Origin: an uncultured Rhodospirillales bacterium
Lineage (GTDB): Bacteria; Pseudomonadota; Alphaproteobacteria; Acetobacterales; Acetobacteraceae
Assembly (NCBI GenBank): GCA_903924855.1
Contig: CAIYCW010000100.1
Location: forward strand, 1-56,554
Length of the DNA: 56,554 bases
Direction: 5' to 3'
Positions 23,811 to 33,066 of this stretch are shown one piece after another. The notes beneath the pieces were generated by a model, which worked only from the letters and a program-made list of their open reading frames with translations, had not been told where the DNA came from and did not search any database. The stretch's first letter is position 1. Each line of letters opens with the position of its first letter. The position numbers and the translations under genes were made by a program.

Positions 23811-24661
23811 GTGCGAAGCTTCTGATCCAGCGCGTCGCGCAGCCCATCGCCCAGCAGGTTGAACGCCAGCACCACCAGAAAGATCGCAATGCCCGGGAAC
23901 AGCGTCAGATGATCCGCCACCCCCAGATAGCTGCGCCCATCCGCCAGCATCGCCCCCCATTCCGGGCTCGGCGGCCGCGCCCCCAGCCCGATAAAGGACA
24001 GGCTCGCCGCCGTCAGGATCGAGGTCCCCAACCGCAGCGACGCATAGACGATCACCGCCGGCAGACAGCCCGGCAGAATATGCCGCAGCATCAACGCCGG
24101 CGCCCGCACCCCGATGGTGCGCGCCGCCTGCACATACAGCGACTGTTTCAACGCCAACGCCGAGCCGCGCACCAGGCGCGCGAACACCGGCACCGAGAAC
24201 ACCGCGATCGCATAGATCACATTGTCGATCCCCGGCCCCAGCACCGCCACCACGCCGATCGCCAGCACAATGCCGGGAAACGCCAGCAGCACATCCATCA
24301 GCCGCATCAGGATCGAATCAACCCAGCCACCCAGAAACCCGCTCACCAGCCCCAGCGCCACGCCCACCAGCAGCCCCAGCGCCACCGACAGAAACCCAAC
24401 CGTCAGAGACACCTGCGCCCCCCAGATGATCCGGCTCAGCACATCGCGTCCGTAAGCATCCGTGCCCAGAAAATGCGCGGCCGAAGGCCCTTCCAGAATG
24501 GAATTGTAATCCGGCTCGGCCGGCGCATAGGGTGCTATCAGCGGGGCGGCGATCGCGGCCAGGATCACCAGCACAATCAGCCCCCCCGCCACCAGCGCCA
24601 CGCGCTGGCGCTTGAAGCGCCGCCAGAACTCCCCGAACGGTGTGCGGATCGTGTCGCTCAT
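23807..24661 (-). CDS. gsiD: Peptide ABC permease (GsiD/DppC type)
   Basis: A 284-residue permease with the OppC_N cap (RRFKRQRVALVAGGLIVLVILAAI), then HFLGTDAYGRDVLSRIIWGAQVSL, the standard DppC/OppC/GsiD motif, and the EAA loop QAARTIGVRAPALMLRHILPGCLP. Six transmembrane segments are visible. It pairs with the GsiC-type permease upstream. A 133-bp gap containing a palindromic repeat separates the two permease genes, the only sizeable gap before the peptidase genes. Confidence 0.92.
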   Translation of the reverse strand: MSDTIRTPFGEFWRRFKRQRVALVAGGLIVLVILAAIAAPLIAPYAPAEPDYNSILEGPSAAHFLGTDAYGRDVLSRIIWGAQVSLTVGFLSVALGLLVGVALGLVSGFLGGWVDSILMRLMDVLLAFPGIVLAIGVVAVLGPGIDNVIYAIAVFSVPVFARLVRGSALALKQSLYVQAARTIGVRAPALMLRHILPGCLPAVIVYASLRLGTSILTAASLSFIGLGARPPSPEWGAMLADGRSYLGVADHLTLFPGIAIFLVVLAFNLLGDGLRDALDQKLRT

Positions 24662-24690
24662 GGCCGAACATCCCCGCGCACCCAAAAACC

Positions 24691-24730
24691 CGTCATTGCG
24701 AGGCGGCAAAGCCGCCGTGGCAATCCATCG
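24691..24730. repeat. Dispersed palindromic repeat, copy 1
   Basis: The sequence begins CGTCATTGCGAGGCGGC and ends CAATCCATCG; ATTGC and GCAAT pair at the ends, and GGCGGC pairs with GCCGCC around AAA. Related copies at 30488-30518 and 41131-41163 share the outer GTCATTGCGAG and GCAATCCA with a different middle. It is inserted between the two permease genes of the peptide operon. Confidence 0.75.
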
Positions 24731-24794
24731 CGCCGCAATCCGGGCCTTCGATGGGAGCCCTTGGCCGCAGAACAGTCGCCTGACGACACATCCC

Positions 24795-25715
24795 TCACGA
24801 CAGTCGGATCTCCGGGTTGGCCGCCGCGTACAGCAGATCAACCCCCAGATTGATCAGCAGAAACTCCACCGAAAACAGCATGATCTCCGCCTGAATCACC
24901 GGGTAGTCGCGAAACGACACGCTGTCCACCAGCAGCCGCCCCAGCCCCGGCCAGCTGAACACCGTCTCCACCACAATCGCCCCGCCCAGCAGAAAGCCGA
25001 ACTGCAACCCGGTCAACGTGATCACCGGGATCAGCGCGTTGCGCAGCGTGTGCTTCCACGCCACCACCGACCGCGAAAGCCCCTTCATCCGCGCCGTGCG
25101 CACAAAATCCTCGCGCGCCACCTCCACAAAGGCCGACCGCGTGAAGCGCGCCATCACCGCGGCAACACCGATCCCCAGCGTGAAGGACGGCATCACGTAA
25201 TGCTGCCACGTACCGTAGCCGCCTGTCGGCAGCCAGCCCAGTTGCACCGAGAACAGATCGATCAACAGCAACCCCAGCCAGAAGGACGGGAACGACACGC
25301 CGGAGATCGCCACCACCATGCTCGCCTGATCGGCCGCCGATCCGCGCCGCAACGCCGAGAACACGCCAAGCCCCACGCCCAGCACGGTGGACCACACCAT
25401 CGACACCAATGTCAGCCACATCGTGGGCCAGAACCGCTCGCCGATCACCTGCGCCACCGGCTGGCGGGTCTTGGTGGACACACCCAGCTGGCCCTGTACC
25501 GTATGCCCCGCCCAGCGCAGATATTGCGACCAGATCGGGCCATCCAGCCCCATATCGGCGCGGATGGCCTCGATCTCCGCCGGCGACGCCTCCGGCCCCG
25601 CCTGCAGCCGCGCCGGATCACCCGGCAGGGCATGCACGAAGCCGAAGACGAAGATCGACACCGCAAGCAGAACCGGCAGCGAGCCGGCCAGCCTGCGAAG
25701 CAGATAGGACAACAT
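24795..25715 (-). CDS. gsiC: Peptide ABC permease (GsiC/DppB type)
   Basis: A 306-residue permease. [31 protein letters not shown] is the invariant DppB/OppB/GsiC opening, [15 protein letters not shown] and [11 protein letters not shown] follow, and [30 protein letters not shown] is the EAA loop. [19 protein letters not shown] ends it. It starts 7 bp after the binding-protein stop. Together with GsiD it forms the channel of the peptide importer. Confidence 0.93.
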   Translation of the reverse strand: MLSYLLRRLAGSLPVLLAVSIFVFGFVHALPGDPARLQAGPEASPAEIEAIRADMGLDGPIWSQYLRWAGHTVQGQLGVSTKTRQPVAQVIGERFWPTMWLTLVSMVWSTVLGVGLGVFSALRRGSAADQASMVVAISGVSFPSFWLGLLLIDLFSVQLGWLPTGGYGTWQHYVMPSFTLGIGVAAVMARFTRSAFVEVAREDFVRTARMKGLSRSVVAWKHTLRNALIPVITLTGLQFGFLLGGAIVVETVFSWPGLGRLLVDSVSFRDYPVIQAEIMLFSVEFLLINLGVDLLYAAANPEIRLS

Positions 25716-25722
25716 CAGCGCG

Positions 25723-27258
25723 TCAGTGGATCGCCGCCTCCTCGGTCAACATCTGGCCATCCGGCAGCACATAGATGCCCGAGACATTCTTCGCCTTGGC
25801 AGACAGATTGTCGTCCGAGCCGAGGAAGATCCACGGCGCATCCTGCCACGCCACCGCCTGCGCATCGGCATAGGCCGCCAGACGCTTGGCGGCATCGGCC
25901 GTGGTAAGACCGGCCTCGATATCCGCATCCAGCTTCGGGCTGTCGTAATAGGCGGTGTTGAACAGCACCGGCGGATACGCCTTGCCATACAGCAGCGGAC
26001 GCAGACCCCAATCCGCATCCCCGGTGGAGGCCGACCAGCCAGTGTAATGCAGCATGGTGGTGGCCTCTTCCGGCGTCTTCACGTTCCAGATCTTCGCCGC
26101 CGCAACCCCCGATTCCAGCGGCTCGACGGACACTTTCACGCCCACCGCGGCCAGCTGCTGCTGCAGGAACTGCAGCCCGCGCACGGTGATGGTGGAGTTG
26201 CCACCCCACAGCACCGTCTCGAACCCGTTCGGATAGCCGGCCTCGGCCAGCAGCGCCTTTGCCTTGGCCGGATCATACGGGTAAGGGGTCTGCGACACAT
26301 GGCCCGGCAGCAGCGTCGGCAGCGGGCTGTCCAGCGGCACGCCATAGCCGTTGAACACCACCTTCAGATAGGCGGCCTTGTCGACGGCATAGTTCAGCGC
26401 CAAGCGCACCCGCTTGTCGTCAAACGGCTTGCGCAGCGTGTTCATCGCAACATAGCGCGCATAGATCGAGCGGCTGGCCACCACGTCCAGATTGGGCGAC
26501 TTCTCCAGCACCTTCACCAGCTCCGGCGGCGCCGGATAGATATACTGCGCCTCACCCGCCTGCAGCATCGCCATGCGGCTGCCATTCTCGGGGGTGGAGT
26601 GGATCACCAGCTTGTCGATCTTGGGCAGGCCCGGCTTCCAGTAATGCTCGTTCTTCGCCACCGTCAGCGTGTCGGTCTCCCAGGAGACGAATTTGTATGG
26701 CCCGGTTCCGACCGGATGGCGGCCCAGATCCTTGCCGTAGGTCGCAATCGCCTTCGGGCTTGAGATCGCAAACGCCTGGTGCGCCAGGTTGTTGATGAAG
26801 GCGCCAAACGGCGCGTTCAGCGTGATCTTCACGGTGAACTCGTCCACCACGTCCACGCTCTTGATCGGCGCATACAGGCTTGCGCGCTTCAGATGGTTCG
26901 CCGGATCGCGGGCACGGTCGAAGGACAGTTTCACCGCCTCCGCGTTGAACGGCGCCCCGTCATGGAACACCACACCATGGCGCAGATGCACCACGAACTC
27001 GGTGGCCTCCGCATTGGCGTCCGTGCTCTCGGCCAGCACCGGCACCATCTTCATGTCCTTGTCGAAGCCATACAGCCCCTGGATCATGGTGCGCGTCGCC
27101 GTCATCGACAGATTGTCGTTCAGATCGGCGGGGTCGAGTCCCACGATGTTCGCATCGAGGGCGATGGTGATGGCACCTTCCGCCCGCACCGGGGCGGCCT
27201 GGCCAAGTGTGAACGCTGCCACCAACGGCAACGCCAGAAGAGCTGTGCGGCGGAACAT
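25723..27258 (-). CDS. gsiB: Peptide ABC substrate-binding protein (GsiB type)
   Basis: A 511-residue periplasmic binding protein. The signal peptide ([22 protein letters not shown], cut near residue 26) is followed by [38 protein letters not shown] and [14 protein letters not shown], which follow the glutathione-binding GsiB pattern closely. The family also binds di- and oligopeptides, so glutathione is only one candidate ligand. The neighbouring D-, beta- and isoaspartyl-peptidases suggest unusual short peptides. It lies 13 bp after the ATPase gene. Confidence 0.9.
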   Translation of the reverse strand: MFRRTALLALPLVAAFTLGQAAPVRAEGAITIALDANIVGLDPADLNDNLSMTATRTMIQGLYGFDKDMKMVPVLAESTDANAEATEFVVHLRHGVVFHDGAPFNAEAVKLSFDRARDPANHLKRASLYAPIKSVDVVDEFTVKITLNAPFGAFINNLAHQAFAISSPKAIATYGKDLGRHPVGTGPYKFVSWETDTLTVAKNEHYWKPGLPKIDKLVIHSTPENGSRMAMLQAGEAQYIYPAPPELVKVLEKSPNLDVVASRSIYARYVAMNTLRKPFDDKRVRLALNYAVDKAAYLKVVFNGYGVPLDSPLPTLLPGHVSQTPYPYDPAKAKALLAEAGYPNGFETVLWGGNSTITVRGLQFLQQQLAAVGVKVSVEPLESGVAAAKIWNVKTPEEATTMLHYTGWSASTGDADWGLRPLLYGKAYPPVLFNTAYYDSPKLDADIEAGLTTADAAKRLAAYADAQAVAWQDAPWIFLGSDDNLSAKAKNVSGIYVLPDGQMLTEEAAIH

Positions 27259-27271
27259 GTTCTCTGTCTCC

Positions 27272-29128
27272 TTAATAGAGTCCGCCCACCGAATGGCGGG
27301 CGACGAAATGATCGGGGCCGACCCGCACCAGCGGGGCCACGATCGGGGCATCCTCAAGGCGTCGCATCGGGCTCGGCACCTCACCCTCCGCCACCGGCGG
27401 CAGAGCGCGCCTGCGGGCCGGGTCCGGGATCGGAACCGCCGCCAGCAGGCGTTGCGTGTAGGCGTGCTGCGGTGTCTGCATCACCGCCTGGCGCGGGCCG
27501 ATCTCAACGATCTGGCCAAGATACATCACCGCCACACGGTGGCTAACCCGCTCCACCACCGCCATGTCATGGCTGATGAACAGCATGGCCAGCCGGTGCC
27601 GGCGCTGCAGATCCATCAGCAGATTCACCACCTGAGCACGGATCGAAACGTCCAGCGCCGCCACCGCCTCATCGGCGATGATCAGCTTCGGCTCGGAGGC
27701 CAAGGCCCGTGCGATGCACACGCGCTGGCGCTGCCCGCCGGACAGCTCATGCGGATAGCGCTGCGCGAATTCCGCGGGCAGACCCACATCCGCCAGCAGC
27801 GAACGCACCCGCGCCTCGATCGCATCGCCCTTCGCCAGCCCATGCGTGCGGATCGGCTCGGCAATCGAATAGCCCAGCGTCAGCCGCGGGTTGAGCGCCG
27901 CATACGGGTCCTGGAACACCACCTGGATCTCGCGGTGCAGCCGGGCCAGATCGGCGCCGGACGGCCGGCTGATATCGGTGCCCTCCAGCAGAACCTGGCC
28001 CTCATCCGGCAGTTCCAGCCGCACGATGCTGCGCCCGGTGGTGGATTTGCCGCAGCCGCTCTCCCCCACCAGCCCCAGCGTCTCGCCCGGCCGCACCGCA
28101 AAACTCACCTGTTCCACCGCATGCACCCGCCCGCGCAGCCGCAATCCCCGTCGCACCGGAAAACGTGTGGCAATCCCCCGCACCTCCAGCACCGGCGCCG
28201 CCCCCGGCGTCACCGTGTCCTGCGGCAGCGAGTCCTTGGCAAAGCTGCGTGGCAGCGCCTCATCGGCCAGCGCCCCCAGCATCGGCACCGCGTCCAGCAG
28301 CATGCGCGTATAGGCGTGGCTTGGGGCGGCAAACAGCGCCGCCGTCTCGTTCTGCTCCACACAGCGCCCGCGCTGCAGCACCGCCACCCGGTCCGCGATC
28401 TCCGCCACCACCCCCATGTCATGGGTGATGAACAACAGACCCATCCCATACTCGGCCTGCAACTCGCGCAGCAGCCGCAGCACCTGAGCCTGCACCGTTA
28501 CATCCAGCGCCGTCGTCGGCTCATCGGCGATCAGCAGGCGCGGCCGGCACGAGATCGCAAGGGCGATCATCACACGCTGGCGCATGCCGCCGGACAGTTC
28601 GAACGGAAAACGCTGCAACTGGCGCGGCGCATCCGCCACCCGCACCCGGTCCAGCAGCCGCTTCGCCTCAGCCAAGGCAGCCGCGTCATCCATGCCGCGA
28701 TGCAGCCTGATGGCTTCCGCAATCTGCTCGTCCACCCGCATCACCGGGTTCAGGCTCGTCATCGGCTCCTGGAACACCATGCCGATCTCAGCCCCGCGCA
28801 GCCGGCGCATCGCCGCATCGTCAAGCGCGACCAGGTCGAGCCGCGCACCATCGCGCGTGGTGAAATCGATCCGCCCCGCGGTGATCCGCCCGCCCGTGTC
28901 GTCCAGCAGCCGCGTGATCGCCAGCGCCGTCACCGATTTGCCGGAGCCCGACTCCCCCACCAGCGCCACCGTCTCCCCGGCCCGCACCGCCAGATCCAGC
29001 TCCTGCACCACAGTCACCGGCCCGTCCGCACCCGGCATCGCCAGTGACAGACCTTGCACACGCAGCAGGTCGGCACCGGCGCTGGCCGGCATCGTCAGGG
29101 CAGGGTGTTGCGTCACGGTTTCGGCCAT
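27272..29128 (-). CDS. gsiA: Double-domain peptide ABC ATPase (GsiA type)
   Basis: A 618-residue protein with two full ATPase domains in tandem. The first has Walker A GESGSGKS (58-65), signature LSGGMRQRVMIAL and Walker B LLIADEPTTALD. The second has GESGCGKS, LSGGQRQRVCIARAL and LIIADEAVAALD, where Ala stands in place of the usual Pro after DE. Each ends with an OppD/F-like tail (HAYTRMLLDAVP, HAYTQRLLAAVPIPDP). This fused DppD-DppF arrangement is characteristic of GsiA. It is the first gene of the minus-strand operon; its promoter must lie in the 85-bp spacer shared with kynU. Confidence 0.94.
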   Translation of the reverse strand: MAETVTQHPALTMPASAGADLLRVQGLSLAMPGADGPVTVVQELDLAVRAGETVALVGESGSGKSVTALAITRLLDDTGGRITAGRIDFTTRDGARLDLVALDDAAMRRLRGAEIGMVFQEPMTSLNPVMRVDEQIAEAIRLHRGMDDAAALAEAKRLLDRVRVADAPRQLQRFPFELSGGMRQRVMIALAISCRPRLLIADEPTTALDVTVQAQVLRLLRELQAEYGMGLLFITHDMGVVAEIADRVAVLQRGRCVEQNETAALFAAPSHAYTRMLLDAVPMLGALADEALPRSFAKDSLPQDTVTPGAAPVLEVRGIATRFPVRRGLRLRGRVHAVEQVSFAVRPGETLGLVGESGCGKSTTGRSIVRLELPDEGQVLLEGTDISRPSGADLARLHREIQVVFQDPYAALNPRLTLGYSIAEPIRTHGLAKGDAIEARVRSLLADVGLPAEFAQRYPHELSGGQRQRVCIARALASEPKLIIADEAVAALDVSIRAQVVNLLMDLQRRHRLAMLFISHDMAVVERVSHRVAVMYLGQIVEIGPRQAVMQTPQHAYTQRLLAAVPIPDPARRRALPPVAEGEVPSPMRRLEDAPIVAPLVRVGPDHFVARHSVGGLY

Positions 29129-29213
29129 GCTGCAAGCCCATCACGGACTGCGTTACAGAGCAACACCCAAACCGAAGCCGCACGCCATCCCCCGGACCTG
29201 AACGGAGCGCTGA

Positions 29214-30458
29214 ATGCCGCCAACATCCTGGACTCGCGCTGATCTGGCAGCCCTCGACACCGCCGATGAACTGGCGAGCTTTCGCAACGAATTTCGACTT
29301 CCCGCTGATCTGATCTACCTCGATGGCAATTCGCTCGGCCCGCTTCCGGCGCAGGCCGCCGCCCGTGTGGCACAGGTCGTCGAACAACAATGGGGGGAAG
29401 GCCTGATCCGCAGCTGGAACAGCGCGGGCTGGATCGATTGGCCGGTGACCCTGGGCGCCAAGATCGCACAGCTGATCGGCGCCGCCCCGGGCAGCACCCG
29501 GGTTGCGGACAGCACCAGCGTCAACCTGTTCAAACTCCTGGCCGGCGCCTTGGCGCTGCGCCCCGGCCGGCCGGTGATCCTGACCGAAGCCGGCAATTTC
29601 CCGACCGATCTCTACATCGCCCAGGGCCTCGCCGCCCTGCTCGATCGCGGCCACCGCGTGGTGCAGGCCGCACCGGACGAGATCACCGCCCGCCTTGATG
29701 ACAGCGTGGCGGTGCTGCTGCTCACCCATGTCAACTACCGCACCGGGCGCCTGCACGACATGCAGGCCCTCACCCAACAGGCCCACGCCGCGGGCGCCCT
29801 GGTGATCTGGGATCTCGCCCATTCCGCCGGCGCCATGCCACTCGATCTCGACGGCTGCGACGCCGATTTCGCCATCGGCTGCGGCTACAAATTCCTCAAT
29901 GGCGGCCCCGGCGCCCCTGCCTTCCTGATGGTGGCACCCCGCCACGCGGACAGTTTCACCCCCGGCCTCACCGGCTGGTTCGGCCACGCCGCCCCCTTCG
30001 CCTTCGAAGCCGAGTTCCGTCCCGCCAAGGGCGCCGACCGCGCCTTGGTCGGCACCCCCGGCATCATCGGCATGGCCGCCCTCGAGTGCGGGCTGGACGT
30101 GGCACTCGCCGCCGATCTGCACGAAGTGCGCGCCAAATCGCTGCGCATGAGCAGCATTCTGATGGACCTCGTCGATCAGCTCTGCCCCGGCCATTTCGGC
30201 CTGCTCACCCCGAAGGACGAGACGCTGCGCGGCAGCCAGGTCAGCCTCACGCACGACGCCGCCTACCCGATCATGCAGGCCCTGATCGCCCGCGGCGTGA
30301 TCGGCGATGTGCGCCAGCCCAACATCCTGCGCTTCGGCCTCACACCGCTCTATCTGCGCTTCACCGATTTGTGGGATGCGGCGGTCATCCTGGCCGACAT
30401 CATGCACAACGCCACCTGGCAGCGCCCGGAATTCCAGACCCGCCAGAAGGTGATCTGA
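29214..30458 (+). CDS. kynU: Kynureninase
   Basis: A 414-residue PLP enzyme of the aminotransferase class V fold. LIYLDGNSLGPLP, STSVNLFKLLAGAL, LTEAGNFPTDLYIAQG, VIWDLAHSAGAMPLDL and CGYKFLNGGPGAPAF are kynureninase blocks; the PLP lysine is Lys 226. It cleaves kynurenine to anthranilate and alanine in tryptophan breakdown. No other tryptophan-catabolic gene is next to it here. It is divergent from the peptide operon, whose products could supply tryptophan. GGAG lies 6-7 bases before the ATG. Confidence 0.95.
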   Translation: MPPTSWTRADLAALDTADELASFRNEFRLPADLIYLDGNSLGPLPAQAAARVAQVVEQQWGEGLIRSWNSAGWIDWPVTLGAKIAQLIGAAPGSTRVADSTSVNLFKLLAGALALRPGRPVILTEAGNFPTDLYIAQGLAALLDRGHRVVQAAPDEITARLDDSVAVLLLTHVNYRTGRLHDMQALTQQAHAAGALVIWDLAHSAGAMPLDLDGCDADFAIGCGYKFLNGGPGAPAFLMVAPRHADSFTPGLTGWFGHAAPFAFEAEFRPAKGADRALVGTPGIIGMAALECGLDVALAADLHEVRAKSLRMSSILMDLVDQLCPGHFGLLTPKDETLRGSQVSLTHDAAYPIMQALIARGVIGDVRQPNILRFGLTPLYLRFTDLWDAAVILADIMHNATWQRPEFQTRQKVI

Positions 30459-30487
30459 CCCAGCGACTTGGTCATCCCTGACGACCG

Positions 30488-30518
30488 TCATTGCGAGCGA
30501 AGCGAAGCAATCCATCGA
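30488..30518. repeat. Dispersed palindromic repeat, copy 2
   Basis: GTCATTGCGAGCGAAGC then GAAGCAATCCATCG: ATTGC pairs with GCAAT. It shares both ends with the copies at 24691 and 41131. It sits in the 219-bp gap between kynU and asd. The same gap also holds a small hairpin, CGTGCC-attcg-GGCACG at 30640-30656, shortly before the asd ribosome-binding site. Confidence 0.75.
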
Positions 30519-30677
30519 ACAACCGCCCGCACCTCGTGAGCAAAGGCACACCAACCCCCAGCCCATCACCACCGCATCGCAGCATTTCGATTCGCATGCT
30601 TGTCGCAGCCAGCCGCCTCCGTTACCGCTAAACGATTGCCGTGCCATTCGGGCACGCATCAGACAGGAGAAAGTGCG

Positions 30678-31706
30678 ATGGGCTACAGGGTCGCGGTTGT
30701 CGGCGCCACCGGTGCGGTCGGACGCGAGATCATCAAAACCCTGGTCGAGCGTAACTTCCCCATCTCCGATATTTACGCCCTCGCCTCCGCCCGCTCTGTC
30801 GGCCAGGAGATCTCCTTCGGCGACAAACGCGTGCTCAAGGTACAGAACCTCGAGACGTTCGACTTCAGCAAGGCCGATATCGGCCTGTTCAGCCCCGGCG
30901 CCTCAATCTCCGCCATCCACGCCCCCCGTGCTGCGGCCGCCGGCTGCATCGTCATCGACAACACCAGCCATTTCCGCATGGAGCCGGACGTGCCGCTGGT
31001 CGTGCCCGAAGTGAACCCCCAGGCCCTGCGCAAGATCCGCCGCGGCATCATCGCCAACCCGAACTGCTCCACCATCCAGATGCTGGTGGCCCTCAAGCCG
31101 CTGCACGACCGTTTCGGCGTCAAGCGCGTCATCGTCGCCACCTACCAGTCGGTCTCCGGCGCCGGCAAGGAAGGCATGGACGAGCTGTACAACCAGACCA
31201 AGGCCAGCTTCGTGAACGATCCCGGCACGCAGGAGATCTTCACCAAGCCGATCGCCTTCAACTGCATCCCGCATATCGACAAGTTCATGGATGACGGTTC
31301 CACCAAGGAAGAGTGGAAGATGGTGGTCGAGACCAAGAAGATCCTCGACCCGGACATCGCCGTCCATGCCACCTGCGTGCGCGTGCCGGTCTTCATCGGC
31401 CATTCCGAGGCGGTGAACGTGGAGTTCCACAAGCCCGTCACCGTGGAGGAGGCGCGCGAGATCCTGCGGGAGGCCCCGGGTGTCACTGTCATCGACCAGC
31501 GCGAGGATGGCGGCTACGTCACCGCCATCGACTGCGCCGGCGAGGACGCCACCTTCGTCAGCCGCATCCGCATCGACCCCACGGTCGAAAACGGCCTAGC
31601 CTTCTGGTGCGTGTCGGACAATCTGCGCAAGGGCGCTGCGCTGAACGCCGTGCAGATCGCCGAGACCATGATCGCCATGAACCTGATCACCCAGAAGGCC
31701 GCCTGA
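30678..31706 (+). CDS. asd: Aspartate-semialdehyde dehydrogenase
   Basis: A 342-residue enzyme. The NADP-binding motif is GATGAVG (9-15) and the catalytic Cys 130 lies in GIIANPNCSTIQM. The later TYQSVSGAGKEGMDEL and RVPVFIGHSEAVNVEF blocks contain substrate-binding residues. It reduces aspartyl phosphate to aspartate semialdehyde on the way to lysine, diaminopimelate, methionine and threonine. AGGAGA precedes the ATG at 30678; upstream in-frame codons are not needed. The SMR exporter gene starts directly on its stop. Confidence 0.97.
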   Translation: MGYRVAVVGATGAVGREIIKTLVERNFPISDIYALASARSVGQEISFGDKRVLKVQNLETFDFSKADIGLFSPGASISAIHAPRAAAAGCIVIDNTSHFRMEPDVPLVVPEVNPQALRKIRRGIIANPNCSTIQMLVALKPLHDRFGVKRVIVATYQSVSGAGKEGMDELYNQTKASFVNDPGTQEIFTKPIAFNCIPHIDKFMDDGSTKEEWKMVVETKKILDPDIAVHATCVRVPVFIGHSEAVNVEFHKPVTVEEAREILREAPGVTVIDQREDGGYVTAIDCAGEDATFVSRIRIDPTVENGLAFWCVSDNLRKGAALNAVQIAETMIAMNLITQKAA

Positions 31707-32036
31707 TTGCTGCCCAAACTCAACCCCTGGGTCTGGCTGGCCTTGGCCGGCCTGGGGGAGGTGTTCTGGGTTGTCTTCCTGAAGTTTTCGGACGGCTTCA
31801 CCAGGCTGGCCCCAAGTGCTGCCACCATCGCCACCATGGCGTTCAGCTTCTTCTGCATGTCCCAGGCCCTGCGCGTGATGCCGATGGGCACGGTCTACGC
31901 CGTCTGGACCGGCATCGGCGCCGCCGGCGGCCTGATCTGGGGCATCGTCATGGAAGGCGAACCCGCCGGCGCCATCCGCATCGCCTGTGTCGGCCTGATC
32001 GTGGCCGGCGTGCTCGGCCTGAAGCTGGGCTCATAA
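31707..32036 (+). CDS. Small multidrug resistance (SMR) exporter, SugE/Gdx-like
   Basis: A 109-residue protein with four transmembrane helices. WLALAGLGEVFWVVFLKFSDGFTRLAPS contains the essential membrane Glu, and MGTVYAVWTGIGAAGG is the SMR signature. The FLKFSDGFTRLxPS segment is closer to SugE/Gdx guanidinium exporters than to EmrE. There is no early ATG; translation must begin at TTG 31707, immediately after the asd stop, or at the next CTG. This points to translational coupling with asd. A REP hairpin follows its stop. Confidence 0.85.
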   Translation: MLPKLNPWVWLALAGLGEVFWVVFLKFSDGFTRLAPSAATIATMAFSFFCMSQALRVMPMGTVYAVWTGIGAAGGLIWGIVMEGEPAGAIRIACVGLIVAGVLGLKLGS

Positions 32037-32038
32037 TC

Positions 32039-32067
32039 GTAGGGCGGACATGCGAAGCATCTCCGCC
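32039..32067 (+). repeat. REP hairpin
   Basis: GTAG followed by GGCGGA-c-ATGC-gaa-GCAT-c-TCCGCC. It has the same size and outer stem as the two hairpins at 20475-20557 with a compensated inner stem. It starts two bases after the SMR stop codon. Confidence 0.75.
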
Positions 32068-32134
32068 GTTGACCCCACGGCCGTCCACCTCCGCTGACAC
32101 AAACCCATGTCATTGCATCTATGCTGCACCCGCG

Positions 32135-32162
32135 TTGACCCGCACCGCCCCCGGGTCTATCA
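32135..32162 (+). promoter_or_regulatory. Possible sdh promoter
   Basis: TTGACC (32135-32140), 16 bp, CTATCA (32157-32162), 35 bp before the sdhC start. The -35 is good, the -10 mediocre. Only position and similarity support it. Confidence 0.3.
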
Positions 32163-32196
32163 CGCCTGACAGTTTCGTCATGAGGAGCCGCGTGCG

Positions 32197-32628
32197 ATGA
32201 CCGACGTTCGGGAAGCCCTGTTTATCGGGCGCACCACAGACGGGCGGACCGTCCGCCGCCCCCTCTCCCCGCATCTGCAGATCTACAAGCCGCAGATCAC
32301 CTCCGCCCTGTCCATCTTCCACCGCATCACCGGCGTGGCCCTCTCTGTCGGCGCCTTCATCCTGGTCTGGTGGCTGGTCGCCGCCGCCTCGTCCGATGAA
32401 AGCTTCGCCACCGTCTCCGCCGTGCTGCACAGCTGGATCGGCAAGCTCGCCCTCATCGGCTGGACTGCAGCCCTCTGGTACCATTTCTGCGCCGGCCTGC
32501 GTCATCTGGTGTGGGACAGCGGCCATGGCTTCGAACTCGAAACCGTCCACGCCACCGGCCGCCTGGTGCTGATCGCAACCGCCATCCTGACCGCACTCAC
32601 CGTGCTGGCAGGCTTCATCGCGCTCTGA
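32197..32628 (+). CDS. sdhC: Succinate dehydrogenase cytochrome b556 subunit
   Basis: A 143-residue membrane anchor with three helices. RPLSPHLQIYKPQITSALSIFHRITGVAL is the SdhC signature at the quinone site, and HFCAGLRHLVWD carries the heme b ligand His. With SdhD it anchors the enzyme and passes electrons to ubiquinone. GGAG lies nine bases before the ATG. It opens the sdhCDAB operon. Confidence 0.96.
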   Translation: MTDVREALFIGRTTDGRTVRRPLSPHLQIYKPQITSALSIFHRITGVALSVGAFILVWWLVAAASSDESFATVSAVLHSWIGKLALIGWTAALWYHFCAGLRHLVWDSGHGFELETVHATGRLVLIATAILTALTVLAGFIAL

Positions 32629-32639
32629 GGATCACAGCC

Positions 32640-33041
32640 ATGAGCACCCAGCCCACCCAGACCATCATGCGCTCCGGCCTCGGCCGCGCCCGCGGCCTCG
32701 GCTCCGCCAAATCCGGCGCCGCCCACTGGTTCGCCGAACGCGTCACCTCCATCGCCCTCGTGCCGCTCACCCTGTGGTTCGTCTTCTCCGTCTTCAGCCT
32801 GCTGGGCGAGCCACGCGCCGCAGTGCAGGCCTGGGCGGGTCACGCCATGAACGCAACCCTGCTGCTGGCATTGGTGATCATCACCTTTCACCACATGGCG
32901 ATGGGTTTGCAGGTGGTGATGGAGGACTACATCCATGCGGAGCGTCCGCGTCTGCTGGCGATCCTTGCGATGAAGGCGGCAGCCGGTCTGTTCGCCCTCG
33001 GCGGGATCCTGGCAGTGATCAAACTGACGCTGGCTCACTGA
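32640..33041 (+). CDS. sdhD: Succinate dehydrogenase hydrophobic membrane anchor
   Basis: A 133-residue protein with three helices. [27 protein letters not shown] and [16 protein letters not shown] match alphaproteobacterial SdhD, including the second heme His region and the quinone-site Asp-Tyr. It starts 11 bp after sdhC and is followed after 25 bp by sdhA. Confidence 0.95.
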   Translation: MSTQPTQTIMRSGLGRARGLGSAKSGAAHWFAERVTSIALVPLTLWFVFSVFSLLGEPRAAVQAWAGHAMNATLLLALVIITFHHMAMGLQVVMEDYIHAERPRLLAILAMKAAAGLFALGGILAVIKLTLAH

Positions 33042-33066
33042 TCCCTTTCTCATACGGACAGGCATT

